A DNA stretch of 64,000 bases from Streptomyces blattellae (GCF_009709555.1 NZ_WJBG01000161.1:124001-188000); one strand, 5' to 3'. Shown: positions 50,561 through 59,023, numbered from the stretch's first letter. Numbers and translations: made by a program. The notes: generated from the sequence alone by a model not told the origin.

Positions 50561-51790
50561 TCAGATCACTCCGTTCGACTTGAGCAGGCGCAGCTCCTCG
50601 TCGCCGAGGCCGAGCTCGCCGATGTAGACCTCTTCGTTGTGCTGGCCGAGCAGCGGTGAACTGCTCACCTCGACGGGCGAGTCGGAGAGCTTGAGCGGGC
50701 TGCCGACGGTGACGAACTCGCCCCGCTCGGGGTGCGGCACCGTCACGACCATGTCGTTGGCGACCAGCGACCGGTCCTCGATGATCTCCCTGGTGGACAG
50801 GATCGGCCCGCACGGGATGTTGTGCGCGTTGAGCTTCTCCAGCACCTCCCACTTGGGCAGCGTCGAGGACCACTCCTCGATCAGCTGGAACATCTTGTTG
50901 AGCTTGGGCAGCCGGGCCTCGGGGCTCGACCACTCGGGGTCGTCGGCCAGTTCGGGCCGGCCGATGAGCTCGGTGATCGGCTGCCAGCCGACGGGCTGCA
51001 CGATCACGTACACGTAGTCGTTCGGGCCGCCCGGCGCGCACCTGACCGCCCAGCCGGGCTGACCGCCGCCGGATGCGTTTCCCGATCGGGGAACTTCCGT
51101 GCCGAAGTCGTCGTTCGGATATTCAGCAAGCGGCCCGTGTGCCAGGCGTTGCTGGTCCCTCAGCTTCACCCGGCACAGGTTGAGTACAGCGTGCTGCATG
51201 GCCACGTTGACCCGCTGCCCACGCCCGGTGTTCTCCCGCTGGAAAAGCGCCGCGAGAATCCCCGCCACGGCGTGCACGCCCGTCCCCGAGTCCCCGATCT
51301 GGGCCCCCGTCGCCAGCGGCGGCCCGTCCTCGAAACCGGTGGTCGACATCGACCCGCCCATGGCCTGCGCGACGACCTCGTAGGCCTTGAAGTTGGTGTA
51401 CGGCCCGTCCCCGAACCCCTTGATGGAGGCATAGACGATCCGCGGATTGATCTCCTGGATGCGGTCCCAGGTGAAGCCCATTCGGTCGACCGCGCCCGGC
51501 CCGAAGTTCTCGACCATGACGTCCGAGCGCCGGATCAGCTCGGTGAGGATCTCCTTGCCGCGCTCGGTCTTGGTGTTGAGGGTGATGCTCCGCTTGTTGC
51601 AGTTGAGCATCGTGAAGTAGAGGGAGTCGACGTCCGGGAGGTCGCGCAGTTGCTTGCGCGTGATGTCACCGGTCGGCGCCTCCAGCTTGACCACGTCCGC
51701 GCCCAGCCAGGCGAGCAGCTGGGTGGCGGAGGGCCCGGACTGGACGTGCGTCATGTCGAGGACGCGGATGCCTTCGAGAGCCTTGGTCAT
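50561..51790 (-). CDS. frc: Formyl-CoA:oxalate CoA-transferase (family III)
   Basis: A 409-residue class III CoA-transferase. It exchanges CoA between formyl-CoA and oxalate, giving oxalyl-CoA. The family start GIRVLDMTHVQSGPSATQLL and the nucleophilic Asp in TGAQIGDSGTGVHAV are visible, along with the RSITLNTKTERG and VENFGPGAVDRMG segments. The length is that of Frc. It lies 12 bases after the TPP-enzyme gene, the usual oxc-frc pairing, which makes the specific assignment likely. Confidence 0.9.
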   Translation of the reverse strand: MTKALEGIRVLDMTHVQSGPSATQLLAWLGADVVKLEAPTGDITRKQLRDLPDVDSLYFTMLNCNKRSITLNTKTERGKEILTELIRRSDVMVENFGPGAVDRMGFTWDRIQEINPRIVYASIKGFGDGPYTNFKAYEVVAQAMGGSMSTTGFEDGPPLATGAQIGDSGTGVHAVAGILAALFQRENTGRGQRVNVAMQHAVLNLCRVKLRDQQRLAHGPLAEYPNDDFGTEVPRSGNASGGGQPGWAVRCAPGGPNDYVYVIVQPVGWQPITELIGRPELADDPEWSSPEARLPKLNKMFQLIEEWSSTLPKWEVLEKLNAHNIPCGPILSTREIIEDRSLVANDMVVTVPHPERGEFVTVGSPLKLSDSPVEVSSSPLLGQHNEEVYIGELGLGDEELRLLKSNGVI

Positions 51791-51802
51791 GCCGAGGTCA
51801 CC

Positions 51803-53500
51803 TCACTTGTACATCGTCTGGTTCATGGTTCCGGGGGCGTACGCGTCCGGGTCGACCCAGACGTTGATCAGCGACGGCTTGCCCGACTCACGGGCCCGCC
51901 GGAGCGCCGGGCCGATGTCGGCGGGGTCGCGGACCTCCTCGCCGTAACCGCCCAGCATCTGCGCGAACTTGTCGTAGTGGACGTCGCCGAGGGTGTTGCC
52001 GACCCGCTCGCGCTCCAGTCCGTACTTCTGGGCCTGGCCGTAACGGATCTGGTTCATGGAGGAGTTGTTGCCGACGATGCCGACGAAGGGGAGGTCGTAC
52101 CGGACGAGGGTTTCGAAGTCCCAGCCGGTGAGGGAGAAGGCGCCGTCGCCGAAGAGGGCCACCACCTCCTTGTCGGGCCGCGCCTGCTTGGCCGCGAGCA
52201 CGAAGGGGACACCGACGCCGAGCGTGCCCAGCGGGCCCGGGTCCATCCAGTGCCCGGGGGACTTGGGCTGCACGACCTGTCCGGAGAAGGTGACGATGTC
52301 GCCGCCGTCGCCGATATAGATCGAGTCCTCGGTGAGGAAGTCGTTGATCTCGCTGACCAGACGGTAGGGGTGGATCGGCGAGGCGTCCGACTTCAGGTTC
52401 GGCAGCCGCTTCTCAAGAGCGGTCTGCTCGGCGGCGCGCAGCTCGTCGAGCCACTCCTTGCGCTTCGACGCGCCCCCGTTGCCGTATCCATTGAAAGCGT
52501 GCCCGGAGGCCGCCTCGGTCACCGACTTCAGCACCAGCCCGGCGTCGCCGACGATCCCGAGGTCGATGTCCCGGTTCTTGCCGACGGTCCGGTAGTCGAG
52601 GTCGATCTGCACGACGGTCGCGTCCGGTGACAGCCGCTTGCCGTAGCCCATGCGGAAGTCGAACGGCGTACCGACGATGACGATGACGTCGGCGCCCGAG
52701 AAGGCGTACCGGCGGGAGAGCTGGAAGTGGTGCGGGTCGCCGGGCGGCAGGGTGCCGCGGCCTGCGCCGTTCATGTACGCCGGGATGTTCAGCGTGCGGA
52801 CCAGCTCGATGGCCGCTTCGGTGCCACGGGTCGTCCACACCTGGCTGCCCAGCAGGATGGCCGGCTTCTCGGCGTGCACGAGCAGGTCGGCGAGCCTCTC
52901 GATCGCGTCGGGGTCGCCGGCCGAGCGGGTGGAGGCGCGGTAGGCCCCGGGCTCCGGGACACGCGCCTTCTCCACCGGCACTTTGGCGTCGAGCACGTCG
53001 CGCGGGATCTCCAGGAAGGAGGGTCCGGGTGCGCCGTGGTAGCACTCGCGGAACGCCATCGACACCATGTCGGCGGCACGCGCCGTGTCCGGTACGGCCG
53101 CGGCGAACTTGGTGATCGGCGTCATCATGTCGACGTGCGGCAGGTCTTGGAGGGACCCCATCTTGTGCTGGGTGAGGGCACCTTGGCCGCCGATCAGCAG
53201 CATCGGGGACTCCGCGCGGAAGGCGTTGGCGACACCGGTCACGGCGTCGGTCGTGCCGGGTCCGGCGGTGACCACCGCGCAGCCGGGCTTGCCGGTGATG
53301 CGCGCGTAGCCGTCGGCGGCGTGGGCGGCGACCTGCTCGTGACGGACGTCGACGACCTCGATGCCCTCGTCGACGCAGCCGTCGTAGATGTCGATGATGT
53401 GGCCGCCGCACAGGGTGTAGATGCGGTCGACCCCCTCGGCCTTCAGGGCTTTGGCGACGAGGTGACCGCCGGAGATGACGTCCTGAGTGTCGTCGGGCAT
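51803..53500 (-). CDS. oxc: Thiamine-diphosphate enzyme, probable oxalyl-CoA decarboxylase
   Basis: A 565-residue enzyme of the acetolactate synthase/benzoylformate decarboxylase family. The N-terminal catalytic Glu is in VDVRHEQVAAHAADGYAR and the TPP/Mg motif is GDGAFSLTGWDFETL to GNNSSMNQ. ATG at 53500 is chosen: AGGAC lies upstream and the protein starts MPDDTQ; an ATG at 53521 lacks a ribosome site. Adjacent frc, the two OFA genes and the shared operator argue for oxalyl-CoA decarboxylation to formyl-CoA and CO2. The sequence differs in places from enteric oxalyl-CoA decarboxylases, so a related 2-hydroxyacyl-CoA lyase or acetolactate-synthase-like role remains possible. Confidence 0.75.
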   Translation of the reverse strand: MPDDTQDVISGGHLVAKALKAEGVDRIYTLCGGHIIDIYDGCVDEGIEVVDVRHEQVAAHAADGYARITGKPGCAVVTAGPGTTDAVTGVANAFRAESPMLLIGGQGALTQHKMGSLQDLPHVDMMTPITKFAAAVPDTARAADMVSMAFRECYHGAPGPSFLEIPRDVLDAKVPVEKARVPEPGAYRASTRSAGDPDAIERLADLLVHAEKPAILLGSQVWTTRGTEAAIELVRTLNIPAYMNGAGRGTLPPGDPHHFQLSRRYAFSGADVIVIVGTPFDFRMGYGKRLSPDATVVQIDLDYRTVGKNRDIDLGIVGDAGLVLKSVTEAASGHAFNGYGNGGASKRKEWLDELRAAEQTALEKRLPNLKSDASPIHPYRLVSEINDFLTEDSIYIGDGGDIVTFSGQVVQPKSPGHWMDPGPLGTLGVGVPFVLAAKQARPDKEVVALFGDGAFSLTGWDFETLVRYDLPFVGIVGNNSSMNQIRYGQAQKYGLERERVGNTLGDVHYDKFAQMLGGYGEEVRDPADIGPALRRARESGKPSLINVWVDPDAYAPGTMNQTMYK

Positions 53501-53551
53501 GGCGAAGTCCTGTCCCTTCATAGGGGGTTGGAGCGCTCTCGCGGTACATTG

Positions 53552-53574
53552 CATACAGTCGACGAATACTGTAT
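53552..53574. promoter_or_regulatory. Candidate oxalate-regulon GntR operator (site C)
   Basis: CATACAGTCGACGAA at 53552-53566 is the complement of TTCGTCGACTGTATG and fits the consensus seen at 21031-21062 and 23851-23865. It overlaps an inverted repeat ATACAGT(N8)ACTGTAT at 53553-53574. It lies about 50 bases upstream of the decarboxylase start, in the gap shared with the divergent sucC gene. Confidence 0.65.
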
Positions 53575-53640
53575 GAAGCTTGTTATCCCGCATCCGGTGG
53601 GTGGTGTCCAGGGGGCGTGCGGCACTTTTGAGGAAGCCGG

Positions 53641-53739
53641 AGGGGCGTGCCGGAGCCGACAGTCCGAGCGCGCGGAGCCGACAGTCCGAGCACGGTCGGG
53701 CTGTCGGCACCGGCATCGAGCGCCCCGTGGGCGACCGAC
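53641..53739. repeat. Dispersed palindromic intergenic repeat (copy 2)
   Basis: Counterpart of the element at 13033-13134. The arms 53648-53667 and 53696-53715 are complementary at 18 of 20 positions. Inside, 18 bases (53651-53668) are directly repeated at 53673-53690, a copy-specific duplication. It lies 22 bases before sucC. Confidence 0.7.
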
Positions 53740-53761
53740 TAATCCAGCGTCAGGAGCCGGA

Positions 53762-54901
53762 ATGGACCTGTACGAGCACCAGGCAAGGGAACTCTTCGAG
53801 GAGCACGGCATCTTGGTGCCGCGGGCCGAGGTCACCGCCTCGTCCAAGGAGGCGCGCGAGATCGCCCGCAGGCTCGGCGGCCGTGTCGTCGTCAAGGCGC
53901 AGGTGAAGACGGGCGGGCGCGGCAAGGCCGGGGGCGTCAAGCTCGCCGCGGACCCGGCCGCCGCCGAGATCACGGCACGACAGATCCTCGGCATGGACAT
54001 CAAGGGCCACACGGTCGGCACGGTGATGCTGGCCCAGCCCATCGAACCCGGTGCCATCGACACCGAGTTCTACGTCTCCTACGTCCTCGACCGCGCGGCG
54101 GGCCGCTTCCTCGCGATCGCCTCCGCCGAGGGCGGCATGGAGATCGAGGAGGTCGCCGCCACCCGGCCCGAGGCCGTGGCGCGTGTCCCCGTCGACCCGG
54201 CCGAGGGCGTCACCTCGGCGAAGGCCGCGCAGATCGCCGAGGCGGCGGGGCTGCCGCCGCAGACCGTCGACGTTCTCGTACGGCTGTGGCAGGTGCTGGT
54301 CCGGGAGGACGCGGTCCTCGTCGAGGTCAACCCGCTGGTGCGGACGGAACAGGGCCGGATCCTGGCGCTGGACGGCAAGGTCACCCTCGACGACAACGCC
54401 CGTTTCCGGCAGGCGCGCTGGGGCGATGAGCACTCGGCGCACGACGACCCCCTGGAGGCCACGGCCGCCGCCAAGGGCCTCAACTACGTCAAGCTGGACG
54501 GCGAGGTCGGCATCATCGGCAACGGCGCCGGCCTGGTCATGTCGACGCTCGACGTGGTCGCCGGCTGCGGGGCCCGCCCCGCCAACTTCCTCGACATCGG
54601 CGGTGGCGCCTCCGCCCAGATCATGGCCGACGGACTGTCCGTGATCCTCTCCGACCCGGCCGTGACGTCGGTCTTCGTCAACGTCTTCGGCGGGATCACC
54701 GCCTGCGACGCGGTCGCCGACGGCATCGTGCAGGCCCTGGACACCGTGCGGCTGACCAAACCGCTGGTCGTCCGGCTCGACGGCAACAACGCCGTACGCG
54801 GGCGCGCGATCCTCGACGAGCGCGCCCACCCCCTGGTCCAGCAGGCCACCACCATGGACGGCGCCGCAGCCAAGGCCGCCGAACTCGCCCACGCAGCCTG
54901 A
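53762..54901 (+). CDS. sucC: ADP-forming succinate--CoA ligase beta subunit (second copy type)
   Basis: A 379-residue ATP-grasp subunit binding ATP and the phosphorylated alpha subunit. It begins MDLYEHQARELFEEHGILVP and has VVVKAQVKTGGRGKAGGVKLA, EVNPLVRTEQGRILALDGKV and VFVNVFGGITACDAVADGI, all standard SucC blocks. ATG at 53762 follows CAGGAG. Divergent from the oxalate operon with the operator at 53552 between them, and 11 bases ahead of sucD. As it is linked to oxalate genes rather than to TCA genes, it is probably an accessory copy acting on succinyl-, formyl- or oxalyl-CoA; inference. Confidence 0.92.
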   Translation: MDLYEHQARELFEEHGILVPRAEVTASSKEAREIARRLGGRVVVKAQVKTGGRGKAGGVKLAADPAAAEITARQILGMDIKGHTVGTVMLAQPIEPGAIDTEFYVSYVLDRAAGRFLAIASAEGGMEIEEVAATRPEAVARVPVDPAEGVTSAKAAQIAEAAGLPPQTVDVLVRLWQVLVREDAVLVEVNPLVRTEQGRILALDGKVTLDDNARFRQARWGDEHSAHDDPLEATAAAKGLNYVKLDGEVGIIGNGAGLVMSTLDVVAGCGARPANFLDIGGGASAQIMADGLSVILSDPAVTSVFVNVFGGITACDAVADGIVQALDTVRLTKPLVVRLDGNNAVRGRAILDERAHPLVQQATTMDGAAAKAAELAHAA

Positions 54902-54912
54902 GGAGACGGGAC

Positions 54913-55830
54913 ATGGCGATCTACCTCACCAATAAGAGCAAGGTCCTCGTCCAGGGCATGACGGGCGCCGAGGGCATGAAGCACACCCGGCGCATGCTCG
55001 CGGCCGGCACCGATGTCGTCGGCGGCGTCAACCCGCGCAAGGCAGGCCGCACCGTCGACTTCGACGTCCCCCAGTGCCTGAACGGCCTGGGAGGTGCCCC
55101 CATGACCGTCCCCGTCTTCGGCTCGGTGCGCGAGGGCATGGACGCGACCGGCGCCGACGTCACCGTCGTCTTCGTGCCTCCCGCCTTCGCCAAGGCAGCC
55201 GTCGTCGAAGCCGCCGACGCCGGGATCGGCCTCGCGGTCGTCATCACCGAGGGCATCCCCGTCCACGACTCCGTCGCCTTCACCGCGTACGCGAAGGCGC
55301 GCGGTACACGCATCGTGGGCCCCAACTGCCCCGGTCTGATCACTCCCGGACAGGCCAACGCGGGCATCATCCCGGCCGACATCACCAAACCGGGCCGCAT
55401 CGGCCTGGTGTCCAAGTCCGGCACGCTCACCTACCAACTCATGTACGAACTCCGCGACATCGGCTTCTCGACCTGCGTGGGCATCGGCGGTGACCCGGTG
55501 ATCGGGACGACGCACATCGACTGCCTCGCCGCCTTCGAGGACGACCCGGACACCGCAGTGATCGTCCTCATCGGGGAGATCGGCGGCGACGCGGAGGAAC
55601 GCGCGGCCGCGTACATCCGCGAGCAGGTCACCAAGCCGGTGGTCGGCTACATCGCGGGCTTCACGGCACCGGAGGGCAAGACGATGGGGCACGCGGGCGC
55701 GATCGTGTCCGGCTCGTCGGGCACCGCACAGGCGAAGAAGGAAGCGCTGGAGGCGGTCGGGGTCTCGGTCGGGAGTACACCGACCGAGACGGCACAGCTG
55801 GTGCTGGCCCTGCTGGAAAGCGCGAAGTGA
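54913..55830 (+). CDS. sucD: ADP-forming succinate--CoA ligase alpha subunit
   Basis: A 305-residue subunit carrying CoA-binding and phosphohistidine sites. VLVQGMTGAEGMKHTRRML is the CoA-binding start, GPNCPGLITPGQANAGI and SKSGTLTYQLMYEL are conserved, and the active-site His is in GKTMGHAGAIVSGSSGTAQAK. It follows sucC with a normal ribosome site (GAGGAGACGGGAC) and ends before a dispersed hairpin repeat. Confidence 0.93.
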   Translation: MAIYLTNKSKVLVQGMTGAEGMKHTRRMLAAGTDVVGGVNPRKAGRTVDFDVPQCLNGLGGAPMTVPVFGSVREGMDATGADVTVVFVPPAFAKAAVVEAADAGIGLAVVITEGIPVHDSVAFTAYAKARGTRIVGPNCPGLITPGQANAGIIPADITKPGRIGLVSKSGTLTYQLMYELRDIGFSTCVGIGGDPVIGTTHIDCLAAFEDDPDTAVIVLIGEIGGDAEERAAAYIREQVTKPVVGYIAGFTAPEGKTMGHAGAIVSGSSGTAQAKKEALEAVGVSVGSTPTETAQLVLALLESAK

Positions 55831-55915
55831 CGTCACTCATGGTCGCCGCGCAGTCACTTACGGCAGTTTCCGTACCTCGCTAAGCAGGTCTGCCGAAGTT
55901 CACTGCGGTTGCGAA

Positions 55916-55957
55916 GCGCCCCGAAGGGGCGCGGGGAACTGCGCGATCAGCCACGAT
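55916..55957 (-). terminator. Hairpin within a dispersed intergenic repeat (copy 2, inverted)
   Basis: A 7-bp stem (55916-55922 with 55928-55934) sits at the end of a 31-base block (55927-55957) that is the exact reverse complement of 2595-2625. It lies 86 bases after the sucD stop and would end its transcript. Confidence 0.7.
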
Positions 55958-56066
55958 GGCGCCGCAGACGACCGATGGCACATCGCGGCACTTCCAGCGG
56001 AGCGCTTAGCGTCCTCCGCAGCCATGTCCTACCGCCCCCGACTGTGCACCGAGAGCGGAGCAACCG

Positions 56067-57608
56067 ATGGCAACCACCCTCACCCTCAAATCAGGCACCT
56101 CCTGGACCGACGCCTGGCAGCGCTGCCTGACCGCCGCCCCCGAGGCCTTCCGGGACGACCGCGTCCTCAACCTCTGGCACTCCACCTGGCAGGCGGACGG
56201 CCGGGCCCTGCCCGCCACCAGCCCCGTCGACGGCAGCCCGATCGCCGGCCCGCCACGCCTCGACCGCACCACCGCCCACCAGGCCGTACGCGCCTCACTC
56301 GACCAGCATCGCGCCTGGCGCCACATCCCCCTGGGCGAACGGTGCGCCCGCGTCGCCGCCACCCTCGACGCGCTCACCGCACACCGCGAACTGCTCGCGC
56401 TCCTGCTCGTCTGGGAGATCGGCAAGCCGTGGCGGCTCGCGCAGGCGGACGTCGACCGGGCGATCGACGGGGTGCGCTGGTACGTCGACGGCATCGAGCC
56501 GATGGTCGAGGGCCGCGCCCCGCTGGACGGCCCGGTATCCAACATCGCGAGCTGGAACTACCCGATGAGCGTGCTCGTTCACGCAGTACTGGTACAGGCC
56601 CTGGCGGGCAACGCGGTCATCGCCAAGACCCCGACCGACGGCGGTGTCGCCTGTCTGACCCTGGCCTGTGCGCTCGCCGCCCGCGAAGGGATTCCCGTCA
56701 CCCTCGTCAGCGGCAGCGGGGGCGAGCTGTCCGAGGCGCTGGTGCGGGCGCCCGAGGTCGGCTGCGTCTCCTTCGTCGGAGGCCGCGACACCGGCGCCGC
56801 CGTGGCCACCGCCGTCGCCGACCTCGGCAAGCGGCACGTACTCGAACAGGAAGGACTCAACACCTGGGGCATCTGGAACTACTCGGACTGGGACGCACTC
56901 ACGGCCGTCGTCCCCAAGCTCTTCGACTACGGCAAGCAGCGCTGCACGGCGTACCCGCGCTTCGTCGTCCAGCGTGAGCTGTTCGACGACTTCCTGGCGG
57001 CCTACCTCCCGGCGGTCCGCACCCTGCGGATCGGCCACCCGCTCGCGGTCGAACAGCGGGACGACCCGTACCCGCGGCTGGACTTCGGCCCGCTGATCAA
57101 CGCCGCCAAGTCCAAGGAACTGCAGGACCAGGTCGCCGAGGCCGTCGACCGCGGCGCCGTACCGCTGCACCGCGGCAAGCTGTCCGACGCACGCTTCCTG
57201 CCCGGCCAGGACACGGCGGCGTACGTCCATCCGGTCACGCTCCTCAACCCGCCCCCGTCCTCGCCGCTGCACCATGCGGAACCGTTCGGCCCGGTCGACA
57301 CCATCGTCCTCGTCGACACGGAGGCGGAGCTGCTGGCCGCGATGAACGCCTCGAACGGCGCGCTGGTGGCCACGCTGTCCACGGACGACCGGGCGACCTT
57401 CGACCGTCTCGCCCCCCAGATCCGCGCCTTCAAGGTCGGCCACGGCAAACCCCGCTCCCGCGGCGACCGAGATGAACTCTTCGGCGGCTTCGGCGCGTCC
57501 TGGCGGGGCGCGTTCGTCGGCGGTGAGCTGCTGGTGCGTGCGGTGACGCAAGGGTCGACGGGGGAGCGGCTGCCCGGGAACTTCCCGGAGTACCAGCTCA
57601 TACCGTAA
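56067..57608 (+). CDS. Divergent aldehyde dehydrogenase family protein
   Basis: A 513-residue ALDH-fold protein. The NAD-binding region is recognisable (SNIASWNYPMSVLVHAVL, AGNAVIAKTPTDGG, SFVGGRDTGAAVA). The catalytic Cys is in DYGKQRCTAYPRFVV. The usual ELGGK motif carrying the general-base Glu is replaced by LEQEGLNTWGIW, which keeps a Glu at a nearby position. The family ends with YPEFGPV-type residues, here AEPFGPVDTIVLV. It lies downstream of sucCD but after a hairpin, so it is a separate unit. Its substrate is unknown; placement near the oxalate genes makes a two-carbon aldehyde such as glyoxylate an interesting guess only. Confidence 0.8.
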   Translation: MATTLTLKSGTSWTDAWQRCLTAAPEAFRDDRVLNLWHSTWQADGRALPATSPVDGSPIAGPPRLDRTTAHQAVRASLDQHRAWRHIPLGERCARVAATLDALTAHRELLALLLVWEIGKPWRLAQADVDRAIDGVRWYVDGIEPMVEGRAPLDGPVSNIASWNYPMSVLVHAVLVQALAGNAVIAKTPTDGGVACLTLACALAAREGIPVTLVSGSGGELSEALVRAPEVGCVSFVGGRDTGAAVATAVADLGKRHVLEQEGLNTWGIWNYSDWDALTAVVPKLFDYGKQRCTAYPRFVVQRELFDDFLAAYLPAVRTLRIGHPLAVEQRDDPYPRLDFGPLINAAKSKELQDQVAEAVDRGAVPLHRGKLSDARFLPGQDTAAYVHPVTLLNPPPSSPLHHAEPFGPVDTIVLVDTEAELLAAMNASNGALVATLSTDDRATFDRLAPQIRAFKVGHGKPRSRGDRDELFGGFGASWRGAFVGGELLVRAVTQGSTGERLPGNFPEYQLIP

Positions 57609-57765
57609 CCGAACAGCCACCCAAGGTGAGATGCCCGGCAGGGGTGCGCCCCCGCCCTCCGGCCAGGTCTCACACCGCGGATATGCAGGTGAAGGGCACT
57701 GCGAAACCTTGGTATTGTTGTCCGTGTCGCCCGGGGAACACCCCCGTCAAGGCGGCAGACACCTA

Positions 57766-57850
57766 GTCCGGGTGGCGGAATGGCAGACGCGCTAGCTTGA
57801 GGTGCTAGTGCCCTTTATCGGGCGTGGGGGTTCAAGTCCCCCCTCGGACA
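57766..57850 (+). tRNA. tRNA-Leu (anticodon GAG)
   Basis: An 85-base class II tRNA. The acceptor stem pairs GTCCGGG with CTCGGAC (one G-U). The anticodon stem CTAGC/GCTAG (57792-57796 and 57804-57808) encloses TTGAGGT, giving anticodon GAG at 57799-57801. A long variable arm (TGCCC...CGGGC) identifies it as leucine. The T-arm is GGGGG-TTCAAGT-CCCCC. CCA is not encoded. Confidence 0.93.
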
Positions 57851-58020
57851 CTGACCGTATCCCCGACTTGTGCGGGTCGAGCTGAGCCTCGGCCCGCACG
57901 AGCTGTTTTGCGGGGTCGTAGGTGAGTTCGAGGCCGAGGGTCCGGTAGCCGAAGGACCTCGCCGGCCCCTGTCAGTGGGACGCGGACCGTCGCGCCGGGG
58001 GCGTCCCGGGCTTGATCAGC
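57851..58020 (-). pseudogene. Possible C-terminal scrap of a phage-type recombinase beside tRNA-Leu
   Basis: On the minus strand one frame reads SFGYRTLGLELTYDPAKQLV then RAEAQLDPHKSGI with no start. This resembles the tail of some actinomycete recombinase/integrase proteins, and a tRNA 3' end is the usual target of such elements. The match is short and from memory, and an in-frame stop lies upstream, so it is at best a remnant. The rest of this 275-base gap shows nothing else. Confidence 0.25.
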
Positions 58021-58125
58021 GCGTTGCGCCGGAGCTTCCTGGTGCTCACCGTGGAACAGTGGAAGAGGGGTCGGAACGGGCGCGTGCGTTCCTGTTCCGG
58101 CGCGCGGCGGGCGAAGGAGGACGTG

Positions 58126-59016
58126 ATGAGTCACCCTGTGCTGGCGGGTATCGACGGATCCGAACGCAGCCTGGCCGCAGCGGACTGGGCAGCACGGGAG
58201 GCGGAGATCCGCGGTGTTCCGCTGCGACTCGTGCAGGCCTCGCCACCGCTTCCGGGCGATGTCGTCCCGGACTCGGCCGCGCAAACGCTGCACCACGTGG
58301 GCGAGCGAATGCTCCAGCGGGCGATCATCGAGCTCAGCTCTCGCCACCCGGAGCTCGAAGTGCGGAGTGAGCAGGTCGCCGACGCCCCGGACATGGCACT
58401 CCTTGCCGCGGCACGCAGCGCCGGCGTCCTCGTGACCGGTGCACGGGGTTCTGGCGGTTTCGACGGACTGGCTGTCGGCTCGGTGGCCCTTCGGACGGCG
58501 GCGGCAGCCGTTTGCCCCGTCGTGCTCGTACCCGAAAAGCCGGCCGGGGTCCTCGGGGACGGGACGTGGGGAGCACACGCTCCTGCCCAGGTCGTGGTGG
58601 GTTTCGACGCACACCGTCCGGCCGGCGAGGTCGCGGACTTCGCGTTCACCGCCGCCGAGGCGCGCGGGGCGCTTCTGCGGGTGGTACAGGCATGGGCGTT
58701 TCCCGCCGAGGCCGTCTCTCCGCAGACGCTGTTCGTGACGGAGGAGGACCGTGCCACCTGGGAGGATCAGGAGGTCCTGGGTCTGTCCGACGGCCTGCGC
58801 CCGTGGCAGGAGAAGCATCCGGCGGTGACGATCCGCGCCGAGGTCGTCCTGCTCCACCCCGCGCGGGCGCTTCTGAACGCGTCCCGGGACGCGGACCTGC
58901 TGGTCGTGGGCCGCCGCACCGACCCGCAGGCGGCCGAGGGCCGACTGGGGCCGGTGACCCACGCTGTACTGCACCACGCGCGCTGTCCGGTGGCGGTCGT
59001 GCCGCACGACGGCTGA
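58126..59016 (+). CDS. Universal stress protein with two Usp domains
   Basis: A 296-residue tandem UspA protein. Domain 1 (about 1-145) has VLAGIDGSERSLAAADWA and the ATP-binding G-x2-G-x9-GS in TGARGSGGFDGLAVGSVA. Domain 2 (about 155-296) starts VVVGFDAHRPAGE and ends with VVGRRTDPQ and GPVTHAVLHHARCPVAVVP, where the glycine motif is less regular. ATG at 58126 follows AAGGAGGACGTG. Such proteins are typically part of dormancy or hypoxia responses in actinobacteria; a phosphofructokinase is convergent next to it, as is often seen in such gene sets. Confidence 0.93.
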   Translation: MSHPVLAGIDGSERSLAAADWAAREAEIRGVPLRLVQASPPLPGDVVPDSAAQTLHHVGERMLQRAIIELSSRHPELEVRSEQVADAPDMALLAAARSAGVLVTGARGSGGFDGLAVGSVALRTAAAAVCPVVLVPEKPAGVLGDGTWGAHAPAQVVVGFDAHRPAGEVADFAFTAAEARGALLRVVQAWAFPAEAVSPQTLFVTEEDRATWEDQEVLGLSDGLRPWQEKHPAVTIRAEVVLLHPARALLNASRDADLLVVGRRTDPQAAEGRLGPVTHAVLHHARCPVAVVPHDG

Positions 59017-59023
59017 CGGTGGC

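Noticed and set aside
51803..53500. Housekeeping acetolactate synthase
   Set aside because: The fold fits, but there is no small subunit or branched-chain amino acid gene, and it is paired with a formyl-CoA transferase and oxalate-type transporters.
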